A program made the translations under genes and the position numbers. This document shows, in pieces, positions 53,386 through 63,845 of a stretch of 64,000 nt of DNA. Source of the stretch: Lumbricus rubellus (taxonomy: Eukaryota; Annelida; Clitellata; Crassiclitellata; Lumbricidae); assembly GCA_945859605.1 (NCBI GenBank), contig OX243812.1, forward strand, positions 43,583,009-43,647,008, read 5' to 3'. Positions within the stretch are counted from its first letter, which is position 1. Each line of letters opens with the position of its first letter. The notes beneath the pieces were generated by a model, which saw only the letters and a program-made list of their open reading frames with translations, was not told where the DNA came from and did not search any database.

Positions 53386-54402
53386 CTATCTGTTCAGCAT
53401 GGGCTCTGCGCTGCTCGGCTGGGTGTTCTTGCGGACCTCGAGCAAGTCGTCAATGTGAACATCATCCCACTCCTCCTTGTTCAGGATGGTGCTCACGAAT
53501 GACTTGGTCGATGCGGCTGATGCCAAATAAGCTGAAGTTGCCAGCATCGAGACACGTCTAACTCCGAGTCCACCATCTCTAATCGGGAGTGTGGCTTGTA
53601 GCCATTGGATGTCGTTGAGGCTGATGTTGATGATATTCTCAAGTCCCCTGCGCATTTGTTCGTCCATTTTCTCGAGCAATGGATGGCCATGGCATGGGGC
53701 AGTTCTCAGCAAATAGGCAAGTTTTGCTGCCCCAAAACTTGCCCGCAGCAGGATCAACGCTGCCTGAGCTCGAAGGCAGGCCTGGTCCGTTACTGCCCGT
53801 TTTATTATCTCGCTGTGCCTGAGCAGCACCCCGTCTAAAGCCTCTCCTCGGAACAGTGGAGCCCCCAGTAGGAGGAGCGACCCAATGTCCGTCCGCTCGA
53901 ATCCTTCGAATACTGGCTCCGTTTGGTCCGTCTTTGAGTAGAGTTTACATTTCTTACTATTCAAGCAGATACCGAGCGATGTCTCCAGGTCTTTAATCAA
54001 TGCCAAATCCTGCAGTACGTCGTCTTTCATACCTCCCAGCGAGATGTCGACCAGATAGCCAAGCCTTGAACTTGAGCGCATTGCACGCAAGACTGGGTGT
54101 AGAGGCAGGCAGAACAGCAGAGGCCCCAAAGGATCCCCCTGCTGCGGTAACATCCTCGAACGAACCACGAAGGAGCCAAACTGCAGCTGAGATTCTGATG
54201 AATATGCCTGATGTGTGAAGGCGTAGATCTCCGGTATAGTGTCGTAAACCATCTGCAGCATGACGTCTCTTCGCAAGGTGTTGAATGCGTTTGTGAAGTC
54301 AAGTTTAACGAAGATCTCGTCCTCTGTCATGTTTGTGACGAAGCTTCTTGCCGCATGTACTGCAGCTTCACCGCATCCTGGAACTGTCACTCCAACTTGC
54401 AA
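53386..54402 (-). pseudogene. - strand RLE element, RT palm and thumb with lost catalytic Asp
   Basis: It reads VGVTVPGCGEAAVHAARSF, VKLDFTNAFNTLRRD, MLPQQGDPLGPLLF and then YLVDISLGG, where every other copy has YLDD or YMDD. The first Asp of the RT active-site pair is Val, so this copy would be catalytically dead even with an open frame. It continues to WLQATLPIRDGGLGVRR and stops at 53386-53388 after EPMLNR. The upstream half is at 54491-55351, separated by a broken stretch at 54403-54490. Confidence 0.88.
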
Positions 54403-55412
54403 TGGGGCAAACTAAGATTCTAGCCTTCCCAGGGCGTAGCTGTTGGCGCACTTCGCTGCCAACCTCCCCAATCGCTATTGGTCGAAGACCTCATGATTTT
54501 TTAGATAGGGCGATCAAGGTTCCGCCAAAAACAATCTCTCGCATTTCTTTTGGGCAGTCTCCTCTAAGCAGCACGTTAATGAAGCTTGTAAGTGTTTGCA
54601 AGAACGACTCTGATGATTCTTTATTATTCAGTAAGTCGAGAAGGTGTTGGGGTCTCAAACCGTCCGGCCCCCTAGCGGATCCCGCCGGGAGGGATCGCAC
54701 CGCGTCCGCCACATCCTTCTCCGATGCCTCGTATGGTGTGGTCCGCGCTGCATCTGGTAACTCTGCCAGTTTGAAAGCCCACTTGTCCGACGGATGTCTT
54801 TCCTGCATGACTGTAACGGTTTCTGGTGTCGCCTTGACTGGATAATCCTGACTGCAGAGGATTCGTGTGGCTGCTTTGATGTTTCCATCTTCCAGTTTGG
54901 CGTTGACTGCTGCCAAGAACAACTCTCTCTCAGTGGCGCATTTATCGTCGTATACTGTGTCGAGTTCTTCTCCAACATCCGACCTCTGGAACTCCCGGTT
55001 GTCGATACGCTTTTTCACCACATTAGCCATGTTGCGTCTGCGGCCAGACCGTTTCGGTTGCGCCAAGATGTTCGAAGCGAAGCACAGGAGCCTGCCCCAT
55101 TGCTCGATTCCTGACGGGTTGTCTATGAGCGAGCGCATGATTTCGACTAACCCACAAGAGCAAGCGAATCTGGCACCTCTCAGAATATGCTTCATAAGTC
55201 TGCTGTTTCTCTGTCTAGGATGTCGGATCATGTTCGTAGAGATACTTATGTCTCCATCAACGTTCTCTTTGTCAGACATCTCTGACCCTGTTGTAGTACC
55301 GTCAACTGAATCCGGGTGTAAGACCGCCATTGACATCGCTTTCTGTCCCACCGCTACGCCGTCGTCTCGCGTTTGTTTCTGCGTTGGTGTCGAATTTAAC
55401 GGAGGCAGCCTC
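54403..55412 (-). pseudogene. - strand RLE element, N-terminal domain without finger
   Basis: Reading starts near 55351 with VDGDISISTNMIRHPRQRN, then the helical domain, AQPKRSGRRRNMANVVKKRI, LAAVNAKLEDGNIKAATRILCS, GSARGPDGLRPQH and FGGTLIALSKKS. It stops just before GGLRP. Residual LAAKCAN-like sequence lies at 54430-54480 in another frame. The C-x2-C finger that opens all full copies is missing, so the element is truncated at about 55412. Confidence 0.82.
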
Positions 55413-55480
55413 TAGGCAAGACCTCCTGATTTGTTAGATAGGGCGATCAAGGTTCCGCCGAAAACAATCTCCCTCATTCT
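55413..55480 (-). mobile_element. Short duplicate RT fragment
   Basis: About 65 bp closely matching 54480-54545 (REIVFGGTLIALSNKSGG region) of the neighbouring element, placed at its truncated 5' end. It may come from a nearby copy by rearrangement. Confidence 0.7.
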
Positions 55481-55767
55481 TCATGGGAAGAATTGAAAAA
55501 GTATCATCAAAAGGCAACACTGTCCAGTAAAGTAAATTTATTGAGAAAATTGTGTGCTTTAAAGTTAATAGAACATGGGGAGGTGCAAAACCATCCTGCA
55601 GAAATGGAGAATTTAATCGACCAGCTAACATCGTTGGGAGAAACGTTGGCAGAGCATTTAACAGTTGCTTTCTTCCTCATTAGCCTTCCAGAAAGTTATG
55701 AGACACTGATTGAGGCATTAGAAAGCAGACCCGAAGATGATTGAAGAGTCTACAAGAAGGACAAGTA
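55481..55767 (+). pseudogene. Ty1/copia gag fragment
   Basis: From about 55484 the frame reads WEELKKYHQKATLSSKVNLL, LCALKLIEHGEVQNH and TVAFFLISLPESYETLIEAL, the helical gag domain typical of copia elements (family feature: EH, then LL-SLP-SYE). The frame is open to a TGA at 55742-55744, where an Asp-Asp-Trp or similar codon would be expected. A hAT element interrupts it at 55768. The rest is at 56643-56830. Confidence 0.78.
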
Positions 55768-56634
55768 CAGGCCCGGATCTACAGTTTTGGGGGCCCTGTG
55801 CTGCTCGAATGACCGGGGCCCCTTACAATTTTAAGAACCAAGACAGACATACAATAGCCCGAAACATAGTTTGTTATACTTTACAGCACATAAGATGTAG
55901 ATAGGCAATTGATTAAAATCCATTTTATAAAAATTTCACAACTGTCTAAAAAACTATTTTAAAAGTTGTTATTTTTAAATGAATTGTTTACGATTCGCTA
56001 GCACTACTGTCCCTGATGTCGATATTTTTATATTATGTTTGTGCCTGATGTTTATTGGCTCAATTTATTTTTTTCTGTAAAATTTTGCCATAAATTTAAC
56101 CTAGATTCTATCGGAATTCACAAAAGTAGAGATACGCGAAGATAATTCTCAGGCGACGTTATATTGGTTATTGTCCACGTTACCCTGAGCCTTCTTTTCT
56201 ATATCATCGAAAGTCCTTTGCATTTCCTCCACAAAAGTTACCAGTGACTCGTGCAGTTTCAGAGCAGTGAGTACGTCAATTTCGACTTTCTGAAGACTTG
56301 CACTTGTGGCATTAAATCTATCCAATATGGTGTGCCAGATAAAAGTCATAACAGCTGTTTCAAATTGCCCCATTCTTTCTGGCAAAACCTTCGGCTTCAG
56401 ATCTGTTCTTGTGTCAATGTTTTGGCCTAGATAATATCTATTAGCGCATTCCGCAGGTAAAGAAGCTGTAACTTAACTGTTTTAAGAGAGGGTCGATGTA
56501 TCCCTTTCAGAGGGATTCTTCGTAGCTCAAACTCACTTCCCTCCTTAAAAAGCGGCTCAAAACTCACTATTTCTCGTTGGCTTTCAAGCACATGTGCTGC
56601 AGCACAATCAGCCCCGTGGTTAAATCCGGGCCTG
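55768..56634. mobile_element. hAT-type DNA transposon, 867 bp, 8-bp TSD
   Basis: Termini are CAGGCCCGGAT at the left and its complement ATCCGGGCCTG at the right. GACAAGTA is duplicated at 55760-55767 and 56635-56642. The 8-bp duplication and a CAGG-type end agree with hAT elements. A transposase remnant on the - strand is inside, so it is an internally deleted copy. Confidence 0.9.
56149..56480 (-). pseudogene. hAT transposase remnant
   Basis: The - strand frame at 56385-56149 reads FIWHTILDRFNATSASLQKV, EIDVLTALKLHESLVTFVEE and FDDIEKKAQ. This resembles the mid-region of ZMYM1-like hAT transposases (W-x-ILxRF-x-TS, LQxxxIDLxT, LxESLVxxV). The stretch at 56440-56600 gives LRRIPLKGIHRPSLKTV in another frame. 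The catalytic residues are not present in what remains. Confidence 0.7.
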
Positions 56635-56642
56635 GACAAGTA

Positions 56643-56830
56643 ATTTCTCAACACATAAAGGACAGGAATTAAAAGTTGTGCAGTCAACAAAACCAGCAAA
56701 AAACCTCACATGTTATTTTTGCAAGAAACCTATCCATATAGAAATGGACATCAGAATGTACATCGAGTGGAAGAAAAGAAGCACAGACCACGTGGCAAAA
56801 ACGTTGAGAGAAATTTTTTAATGAGTTCGC
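56643..56830 (+). pseudogene. Ty1/copia gag fragment with damaged zinc knuckle
   Basis: After the hAT element the frame gives VQSTKPAKNLTCYFCKKPIH and DIRMYIEWKKR. It looks like a CCHC knuckle in which the final Cys is Ile and the Gly before His is Ile. It ends in an unassigned stretch before the SINE. Confidence 0.65.
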
Positions 56831-56881
56831 GCCCCGGACTTGGCGGACGTGCTTTGCGCCGATTATTGCATGCTGTCTGTT

Positions 56882-57045
56882 CTGTTTGTTTGTATGTGCA
56901 CTTGTTATAGCGCCCCTTCAAGCTCTCACTACTCAGAGGCGCTCCCGATGCAGAGCGGACACTGCATCGGAGTTTCACGCCGAAACGCTGAGCAATTGTA
57001 AGTGAAGGACTTTCCCAAGGTCCTTACGCGGGGAGGTGGATAGTT
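56882..57045 (-). mobile_element. Truncated tRNA-derived SINE
   Basis: It matches the body and 3' end of the SINE at 25670-25902 (AAGTCCTTCACT, AGCGTTTCGGCGTGAAACTC, GCGCTATAACAAGTGCACA), but the tRNA-like head with the A and B boxes is missing. Confidence 0.82.
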
Positions 57046-57540
57046 AAGATCTATGTATTCTGTTAGCAGTTACTGTTTGAACTGTAACCGATTGCGGTCT
57101 GTTGAATAAAACGAAAACAATTAATATTACAATTTTTTGGTAAATATATCATAGTCTAAGGGCTAATGTCATAACCTGGGGTAATGTTCTGGATTTTTCC
57201 CGATGATAATGAACGCCAGAGGATAATGTCCGGATGTAATGTCCGACATCGACTTACACCTTGACTTAGCACCCCGTAAAAATGGCGCATGACAAAAGGA
57301 CGCCGACAATAGGGCGCCGACAAAAGGGCGACCAACATAAGGGCGCCGATATAAGAGATAGGCCTATGCAGCTCAACAGTGATGCCACAACTGTGTTTTT
57401 TCCACTAGATCTGGGTTTTTTCGTCTTCGTCTGGGTTTCTGTTTTTTTGGGGGGAAAATCTAGGTTTATTTGGGTGAGTTGAAAATTTGTACATTTTTCT
57501 TGACTTTTTCGGGTGGACGACTAAAAAAAAAGAAAGAAAA
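57046..57540. other. Unassigned sequence with short degenerate repeats
   Basis: No gene seen. At 57290-57350 an AAAAGGGCGCCGAC-like unit repeats about four times, and at 57190-57250 AATGTCCG and ATAATG units repeat. Confidence 0.45.
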
Positions 57541-57675
57541 AAAGGTCATCAACTTTTTTGCCGGTGAAAATAGAAAATTTTCTTGACTTTTTCGACCGGA
57601 CGACAAAAAAAAAGGTCATCAACTTTTTTGCCGGCGAAAATAGAAAATTTTCTTGACTTTTCGGCCGGACGACGG
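57541..57675. repeat. ~68-bp direct repeat, two clear units
   Basis: Two near-identical units, each beginning AAAGGTCATCAACTTTTTTG and ending CGGACGAC, at 57541-57605 and 57611-57673. A weaker third unit lies upstream at 57480-57525. Confidence 0.88.
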
Positions 57676-57789
57676 TCTGGGTTTTTCTGGGTTTTTTCCT
57701 CAAGAAAATCTGGGTTTTTTCTGAAACCTCAGTGGCAACACTGCAGCTCAACGACGACGCGACAACGAGCAACTAATAATTAAATATTT

Positions 57790-57872
57790 AATGCATGATA
57801 AGTAAGTAAGTAAGTAAGTAAGTAGGTAAGGAAGAATATTCTTTATTTGACCACGAGCAAACGCACAGTAGT

Positions 57873-57921
<49 letters not shown>

Positions 57922-58184
57922 AGAACCGAGGGACCAGTGCCCGTAGGTGCCTGCTGCCATCCTCATTATTCCTCGCCATTTTTGTCGTTCCATCGCCACA
58001 TGTGTCAGGACTTGTATTGGCGCTCCGCACCAGTCGGTTATGTTGTCCAGCCATTCCTTGTGTGGTCTACCTCTTCTGTTGTCTCCATCCATTCTTCCAA
58101 ACACCACCCTCTTTATTTTTCTGTCCTCATTCATTCTGCATAGCACAGTAGTTTACAGAGGAAAAATAACAATATACAAAATAT
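57790..58184 (-). mobile_element. LINE 3' UTR and (CTTA)n tail
   Basis: In - strand sense the 3' UTR follows the stop at 58185-58187 and ends in a CTTA/CTTAC tail (plus strand AAGTAAGT at 57800-57835). A second truncated LINE sits within it. Confidence 0.7.
57875..58143 (-). mobile_element. 5'-truncated LINE fragment with (ATG)n tail and 11-bp TSD
   Basis: CACAGTAGTTT flanks it at 57864-57874 and 58144-58154. In - strand sense it codes for a LINE C-terminal piece (NRRGRPHKEWLDNITDWCG, ERQKWRGIMR), then ends in about 15 GAT units. The tail and duplication show target-primed insertion into the 3' UTR of the larger LINE. Confidence 0.85.
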
Positions 58185-58852
58185 TTATGCAAGGTTATAC
58201 AACATTCGCATAATAAAACTTCTTTTGGCAAAAGAATCAACTCTTGTAAGAGTTAGATTATGTGGCCTAGGTCGAGTATTGTAAGGAGTAAACTTTTGAG
58301 AAGGGAGGAGACCGTGAAGAACGTGGCTAGGATTTAAGAGGATAGAGCGGAAAAGAGCAGAATCAGCTCTCGAACACAGTGCGTCAAAACTTGTAAAATC
58401 GGTTGGAAGAAGCTTGAACGGGTCAATTTTCTTAAAAGACCATTAAGACGTTTACGCTCCATGGCATTGGCAAATCCCCACCAAACAGGGGAGGCATAAA
58501 CTAATCTAACAACCTCAAACAGACGTTGACCGTGGAGGCCGTGGGCGACCAAAATACGTAGGGAAAACATCGATTGCCGGGCTTTACAGCATATTCTGTC
58601 AATATGAGCCTCAAAGCCAATCCTATCAGAGACGCTGACACCCAAAATAACCATCTGCTGGACCCTCTCGAAACCCGAGATGGGGGGAGGGAGAGCAATA
58701 GCTTTAGACCTAGGTCGCTTGATGATCATTTCACTGGTCTTAGCTTGATTTAGTTTTAGATTGCTAATAGATGCCCACTGTGAAACATGGTCTAGTTCAG
58801 AAAGAGTGGTGTCAATGCAAGATGCGGGGATTAGCAAGTAGCTGTCATCGGC
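58185..58852 (-). pseudogene. APE-type LINE: RT C-terminal half
   Basis: From the transposon border the frame reads ADDSYLLIPASCIDTTLSEL (the start of the YADD box sits at the junction), NLKLNQAKTSEMIIKRPRSK, VQQMVILGVSVSD, then the thumb (YASPVWWGFANAMERKRLNG). A shift near 58400 takes it to the frame with RPRPHNLTLTRVDSFAKRSF and MLYNLA, with the stop at 58185-58187. Such an ending is usual for CR1/L2/Jockey-like LINEs. The N-terminal part is at 61938-63830. Confidence 0.8.
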
Positions 58853-59442
58853 ATATTTAGTAGGCTGGAGTGGAAAAAATGAATTTGATATTTGAGAATC
58901 GGCTGGGTGTGCAAAAGTTGTGTACTGGGCACAGAAGTTTGGGGGTAAAATATTATTGGATTTGGTCAGCTTCTTGACGTGCCCTAAACCCCCCCCCCCT
59001 CAAAAAAATAATTACGAAATGGCTCAATTTCGAATTTTCGTCTTAATTTTTTTTATTCAATTTTTATTTTATTTTTTGCTACTGTGATTTTATTATGGTA
59101 ATATTTTTAGCTAGTACTTTACATATTTAAGAGATAACTCAAAGAATGGCAGCCAAAAAGTCGAAAACAAGACGAACCAGTAGGCATCCAGTCTTTGTGA
59201 TTCCTACGGAATTGCCTCAAACTGTGTTTCCACACGCGCGCTGACATGATGAAGTTCTTCCTGTTCATTCATGATTACAAGAAATGATAGAAATCCGTAA
59301 GGGATCCGCAATGGCTGTTTTTGCAGTACTGGTGGTACATTTCATTGAAGGAGGGTGGATGTAGAACGTCCATCACAAGCGAGTATGTAAAAATATTTAG
59401 GCTGTTTCACGCCAAGTACAGAAATCTGCTTTAACCATTTAA

Positions 59443-60421
59443 CCCTCAGGCTACCAAGCTTTTTTTGTAACACTGACTACCAAGGGGGAGGTGGTTACCA
59501 CCCCCCCCTGGATTTTGGGTTTGGTTTGAGATATCATAACTTGTAATACACTTATGGATTCAGCATTCATTTCTGCACAAAATGGTATATTTAGGTTTAA
59601 AATATATGAAAGCACCCCAAAGTTATGAATTTTTTACCGTAGGCACCCGTCGATTCCACAAAATGTATACTTTCGCATAAGCAAAATATTAGATTCTGTG
59701 TGTTTTTAACATAATTTATTTAATTTAGAATAGGTTACATATAATAAAGTCCAATATTCAACTATAAAAACTAGTAATAAGTTAGTTTTAGTTACAATAA
59801 AAAGAGAAAAAACACGTAAAACATGCTGAAAAACGTTTACGCAGACTTATCGGTTTGCGTTGTAAAAAACCCAACATTTTCACACATTTAAATTTATTTT
59901 AAGCACTTCCGGTCATCAAATGTCAAATTATTTGGTATCACTAAATAGCCCTAATTGCCCTCTATAGAATGACATGATTTATTTCTCTTAAAAAATAAAT
60001 TATGAATAATTTTTAATAGGAACAACATAAAAATTTTATGAAAATAAAACACCTTTTTATATATTTTAATTTATTTTGAGCACTTCCGGTTGTCAAATGA
60101 CAACTCCGTGACCACCACAATGTAGCCCCACATTCCCTCTACAGAATGGTGTAATTGGTGTCTCTTCATGTCAAAGGACGGATAAGATACAGCCGATAAT
60201 CTAAGGGGGGGTGGTATCCACCCCCTCTGGTGCCTCGGGTATATCGGGTGTAACTTTTGAATGGTATGGTATATCATCACACATTTTAGCTCAAAATGTG
60301 TGCAAATGAATCCTCTACAGCCACCTAAAACGTCAAAATTTTATTCCTAACGAAAAAAGTTTTATTTGGGAAAAACCTAGGGGGGGGGGTGGATACCACC
60401 CCCCTCTTGGTAGCCCGAGGG
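59443..60421. mobile_element. piggyBac-like MITE, 979 bp, TTAA target
   Basis: The left end is CCCTCAGGCTACCAAG and the right end inverted is CCCTCGGGCTACCAAG. TTAA is at 59439-59442 and 60422-60425. The interior has three GGGGGTGG...CCACCCCC palindromic blocks and a ~185-bp partial duplication with CACTTCCGGT. No coding sequence. Confidence 0.85.
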
Positions 60422-60599
60422 TTAAGGGCAGATGGCACCAATAAATGCTAGGCACTAATAAATGCTAATACTGGTAACGAATGAGGTGTTATTTTCTTGC
60501 TTGAAATATAAGTAATAGAGTCCACTACGGTGGTTCTTTGGTTTGTTGCCTGCAAACAAATTGCCTTTGAGACATTTGCTATACAGAAACTCAATGGTG

Positions 60600-61140
60600 T
60601 AAGAGGACGGTCCTTGAGAGATTTATGGTCCATTTCATAAAAGCAATTCAGGTATGTGAAAACATGCCCATAGTTCCCTTTACATCAGTTGCAATTGACA
60701 ACTATACATGTGTTGATAATAGCGCTCTAAGCACGGATCAGAAGTATTTGTTCGATACATGTCATACTATGCCAGCCTATGAATGCTTTGTACAAGTTCC
60801 TATAATCGAAATCCAGGTTCAGCAATTCATTCTAGGTGACCCACAACTGCTCAGCGAATTCTATGCTTCTAACTAGCATCATTGGAACCATCTGAACAAC
60901 TTGTCACACACATAAATTCATCATGAATGCATTGGCCTGTGATCAAATGTTTTTCCACATCAGACCTGATCTTCGTGCACAAAGGTTTACGACATCTTCA
61001 TCGAAGGATTGCATTTTCAAGATAGTTCAACGATATGATGGAGATTGTTGATCCAGTTATAAAAAATACCTTCTTCGGACATCCTGAGAATATTCTGCTC
61101 GCATTGTTAAAACAAGGAAAGATATTAGGCCTATAATAGG
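60600..61140 (+). pseudogene. Transposase remnant of the 3069-bp element
   Basis: The frame at 60625-60876 reads FTSVAIDNYTCVDNSALSTD and QKYLFDTCHTM, and further on, in another frame near 61040-61130, EIVDPVIKNTFFGHPENILL. I recall this pair of blocks (LSTDQKYLFDIC...AI and VDPVIQRNxxFxHPENxLL) from a transposase-like protein family found in arthropods and cnidarians, but cannot name its superfamily. Several frameshifts. The region to 61710 contains shorter frames without recognisable motifs. Confidence 0.55.
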
Positions 61141-61937
61141 CCTATGAAATGTGTCATTCCAAAGGATACCATATCTTCACGGAATCGAGGTAGACAAAAA
61201 TGGAAAGAAAAAGTTTCGTTGACTGCTTCTAATCAAACTAACTTCAATAGCAGGACCTCGATTACTCATTTTGTTCTTTAGAATAACAATTGAAATAGTT
61301 TATTCTGCTCATACCAGCGACGTTACCGCTTATTATAGACGATTGAACACATCAAAGAAGATCTTCAGTTTTTTGTTACATTGGAATCGGTTTGAGAGTT
61401 GGGACACCTTCAGACATCATAGCCTACTAGAGGCGCGATATTTTATCCTGGCAATACTGGCATCTATGTACAAGTTATGCACCCCCCTGCAAATTATGGA
61501 TTCTGAAAAAACATTTTGCCCATACCCTTCACTCCACCCTATTCAGCATATAGCATTTGGTGGAAACACAGTTTGAAGCAATTCCGTATGAATCTCAAAG
61601 ACTCCATGGATGCCTACTGGTTCGTCTCTTTTTCGACTTTTTGGCTGCCATTGTTGGAGTTATCTATTCATTATGTAGATTACTATCTAAAGATATCACC
61701 ATAATCAAATCACAGTAGCAAAAAATAAAATATTGTTAATATAAACAAAATTAAGATGAAAATGCGAAATTGAGCCATTTCGTAATTTTTGGGAGGGGGG
61801 CGTTGGGGCACGTCAAGAACCCAACCAAATCCAATAATATTTTACACCCAAACTACTGTGCCACGTACACAACTTTTGCACACCCAGCCGATTCTGAAAT
61901 ATCAATTTCATTTTTTTCACTCCAGCCTAATATTTAG

Positions 61938-63535
61938 GAAGACGGTTTTCACTGAATTTAGGCTTGAGACTAGAAATGGCTATGACAAAATCAGCAGGTC
62001 CAAGGCCAGAGCCTTGCACAATATTGGCATTTATGGTACAGAGCGGAGAGATATCACCCCCAAATTTTGCAGTGCTGACGCTCGTGCAAGACAGCAAGCA
62101 CCCAGTTGTATAAAAAATCGGGAATGGGTTGTGATGCCAATTGATCTGCAAGGTGCTTGTGTCCAACAGTGTCGAAAGCCTTGCTAAAATCAAGGGACAT
62201 TAGTCTTCCATAGGACTCAGAAACAAGCATGAGTTATGGATATAAGCGCAGCAGATGTGGATCCAGAAGGGCGGAAAGCAAATTGGTCTTTAAAGATGCG
62301 GTTGGAGCAAGGTTCGGTGATAAAGGGATAAAAATACTTACGTACAACAATTTTTTCCCATATGCGAGAGAGGGTGGATGTGATAGAGATGGGTCTAAAG
62401 TCAGCCTCTTTTACAGAGCGGGAAATCTTGGGTATGGGGGTGATCATGCTGAGACGCTACTGTAAAGGAACATAGGAGTTAGTAAGAGAGCAAGTGAACA
62501 GATCTGCAACAGGCAGAACTAAGAGATGGGCCATGGTCGATATCAACCATGATGGTATGCCATCGGGCCGGTAGAGTTACCTTTTACAGATGCAAGTGCT
62601 CGCATATAGTAAAATTTACAGCATGGTCTTGAACAACAGTTTGTTTGAGTGGAGGAGGTACATAATGAGAATCAGTGGAAATGTTCATGTAGTGATGGTT
62701 GAGCGATGAAGCCGTGATGAACTCGACGTTGGCACCTGGTTGGTCTTCATCCCTCAGGCGGCGCACCTACGTCCGCAAGCGGAGATAACCCCTCTCCAAG
62801 CCCTCAAACGATTCCGGATTTTTGCGGGATATGGCTTTGCTGATTCTGACAGCGATGACTGTCGCTTGCTTATAACGGTGTGCTCGGAGAAGCTTGCATC
62901 TCCTACGGAGTAGATATTGAATGTGAGGAGTCATGTAAGGCGGATCTTTGTCACGTATAGTAGTAACCTGATTGACGGGGAAAAACGGTCCAATGCTGTT
63001 TCGATGGTCGTGTAGAAATCGGTGAAAATGGCAGTCGGAGTGCGTCGGCATCAGATGTTGTCCATGGGTAATTCTCGAGGTAAGCATGCAAACACAGCAA
63101 TGCGACCTGGAGTGCGCAGCCGAAAACATCTTACAGATCTGTCAGTTCGATCCGAAGAACCGTCAGCTGATCCGACCGGATGCTTGGCGGAATCAGCAGT
63201 AGGATAGCTCCATACTGCCGCGTGCTTAGTGCTGACTGAGGATGTGAAGGCCGCGCAGGAGCAGAAAAGCTTCTCAGAAGCGCAGATACGATCGAGAGAA
63301 TGTTCTGCGTGTGTGGGACCCTCAAACTCAGGAATAAGGCCTAATATGAGTATGGCTGGAGATGGAATCTGATTGAAATCGCCAAGTAAACTTCATCAAG
63401 AGTAGAATCAATGGTAGAGAGGAGATGGTCAACGTCGTATTTCGGCCTGGGAGGATGGTAAATTCCACCAATATAGTAATTCCGATTCATGATTGTTATA
63501 CTAATCCAACGTAACTCGAGCTCTGCCGCATGCGG
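61938..63535 (-). pseudogene. APE-type LINE: endonuclease end and RT N-terminal half
   Basis: In - strand order: ELELRWISITIMNRNYYIGG and IYHPPRP (endonuclease) near 63540-63440, then linker code with several shifts, FRPISITSTLSRIWEKIVVR and KDQFAFRPSGSTSAALISIT (RT fingers) at 62447-62217, a palm region around 62200-62140 with stops, and IVQGSGLGPADFVIAISSLK followed by FSENRLPKY, ending exactly at the transposon junction at 61937. Reading continues at 58852. Multiple stops and shifts, so it is an old copy. Confidence 0.8.
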
Positions 63536-63830
63536 TGTTTGAGGCAAGAAAATCGAAGGCTTTAGTGAAAGACGAAAAGCTTATCAGAAGCGCAGATTGC
63601 GATGCCTCCTCCTTTTCGTCCGACACGGTCTCTCCTGAAGAGGAAATATTCGGGGATGTTGAAAGTAGTGTCAAGATGGTACGGTTTCAGCCAGCTTTCG
63701 ACGAGAACAACATCTGGGTTACAGGAAAGTACGTCGGCTTTAGGTGGTCCAAGGCGTTAGGTTTGGCAATGCTGGTAGGATTCAGTAGAAGAATGCTAGA
63801 ATTCAGTAGAAGAATGCTAGGATGATGCAT
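63536..63830 (-). pseudogene. APE-type LINE: N-terminal endonuclease segment
   Basis: The - strand reads NPTSIAKPNALDHLKADVLS, CNPDVVLVESWLKP, YHLDTTFNIPEYFLFRRDR and KGGGIAICASDK. These match the apurinic-endonuclease fold (SWL / RxDRxxxxGGG blocks) of CR1/L2/Jockey-like LINEs. A stop follows near 63565. The 5' part is cut off near 63830, where a duplicated AGTAGAAGAATGCTAG unit occurs. Confidence 0.8.
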
Positions 63831-63845
63831 CGTTCCATTCGGGGT

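Larger units (their letters stand above)
58861..61929. mobile_element. DNA transposon with ~190-bp TIRs, 3069 bp, 8-bp TSD
   Basis: ATATTTAG is duplicated at 58853-58860 and 61930-61937. Both ends start TAGGCTGGAGTG and stay similar for about 190 bp, including CGGCTGGGTGTGCAAAAGTT and TTCTTGACGTGCCC. Remnants of a transposase lie in the right half. A TTAA-flanked MITE is nested inside at 59443-60421. Superfamily not settled: 8-bp duplication fits hAT or P-like groups, but the termini do not match a consensus I know. Confidence 0.88.

Noticed and set aside
62229..62465. + strand frames over the LINE region
   Set aside because: They are antisense shadows of the - strand RT motifs (FRPISITS, DQFAFRPSGSTSAA).
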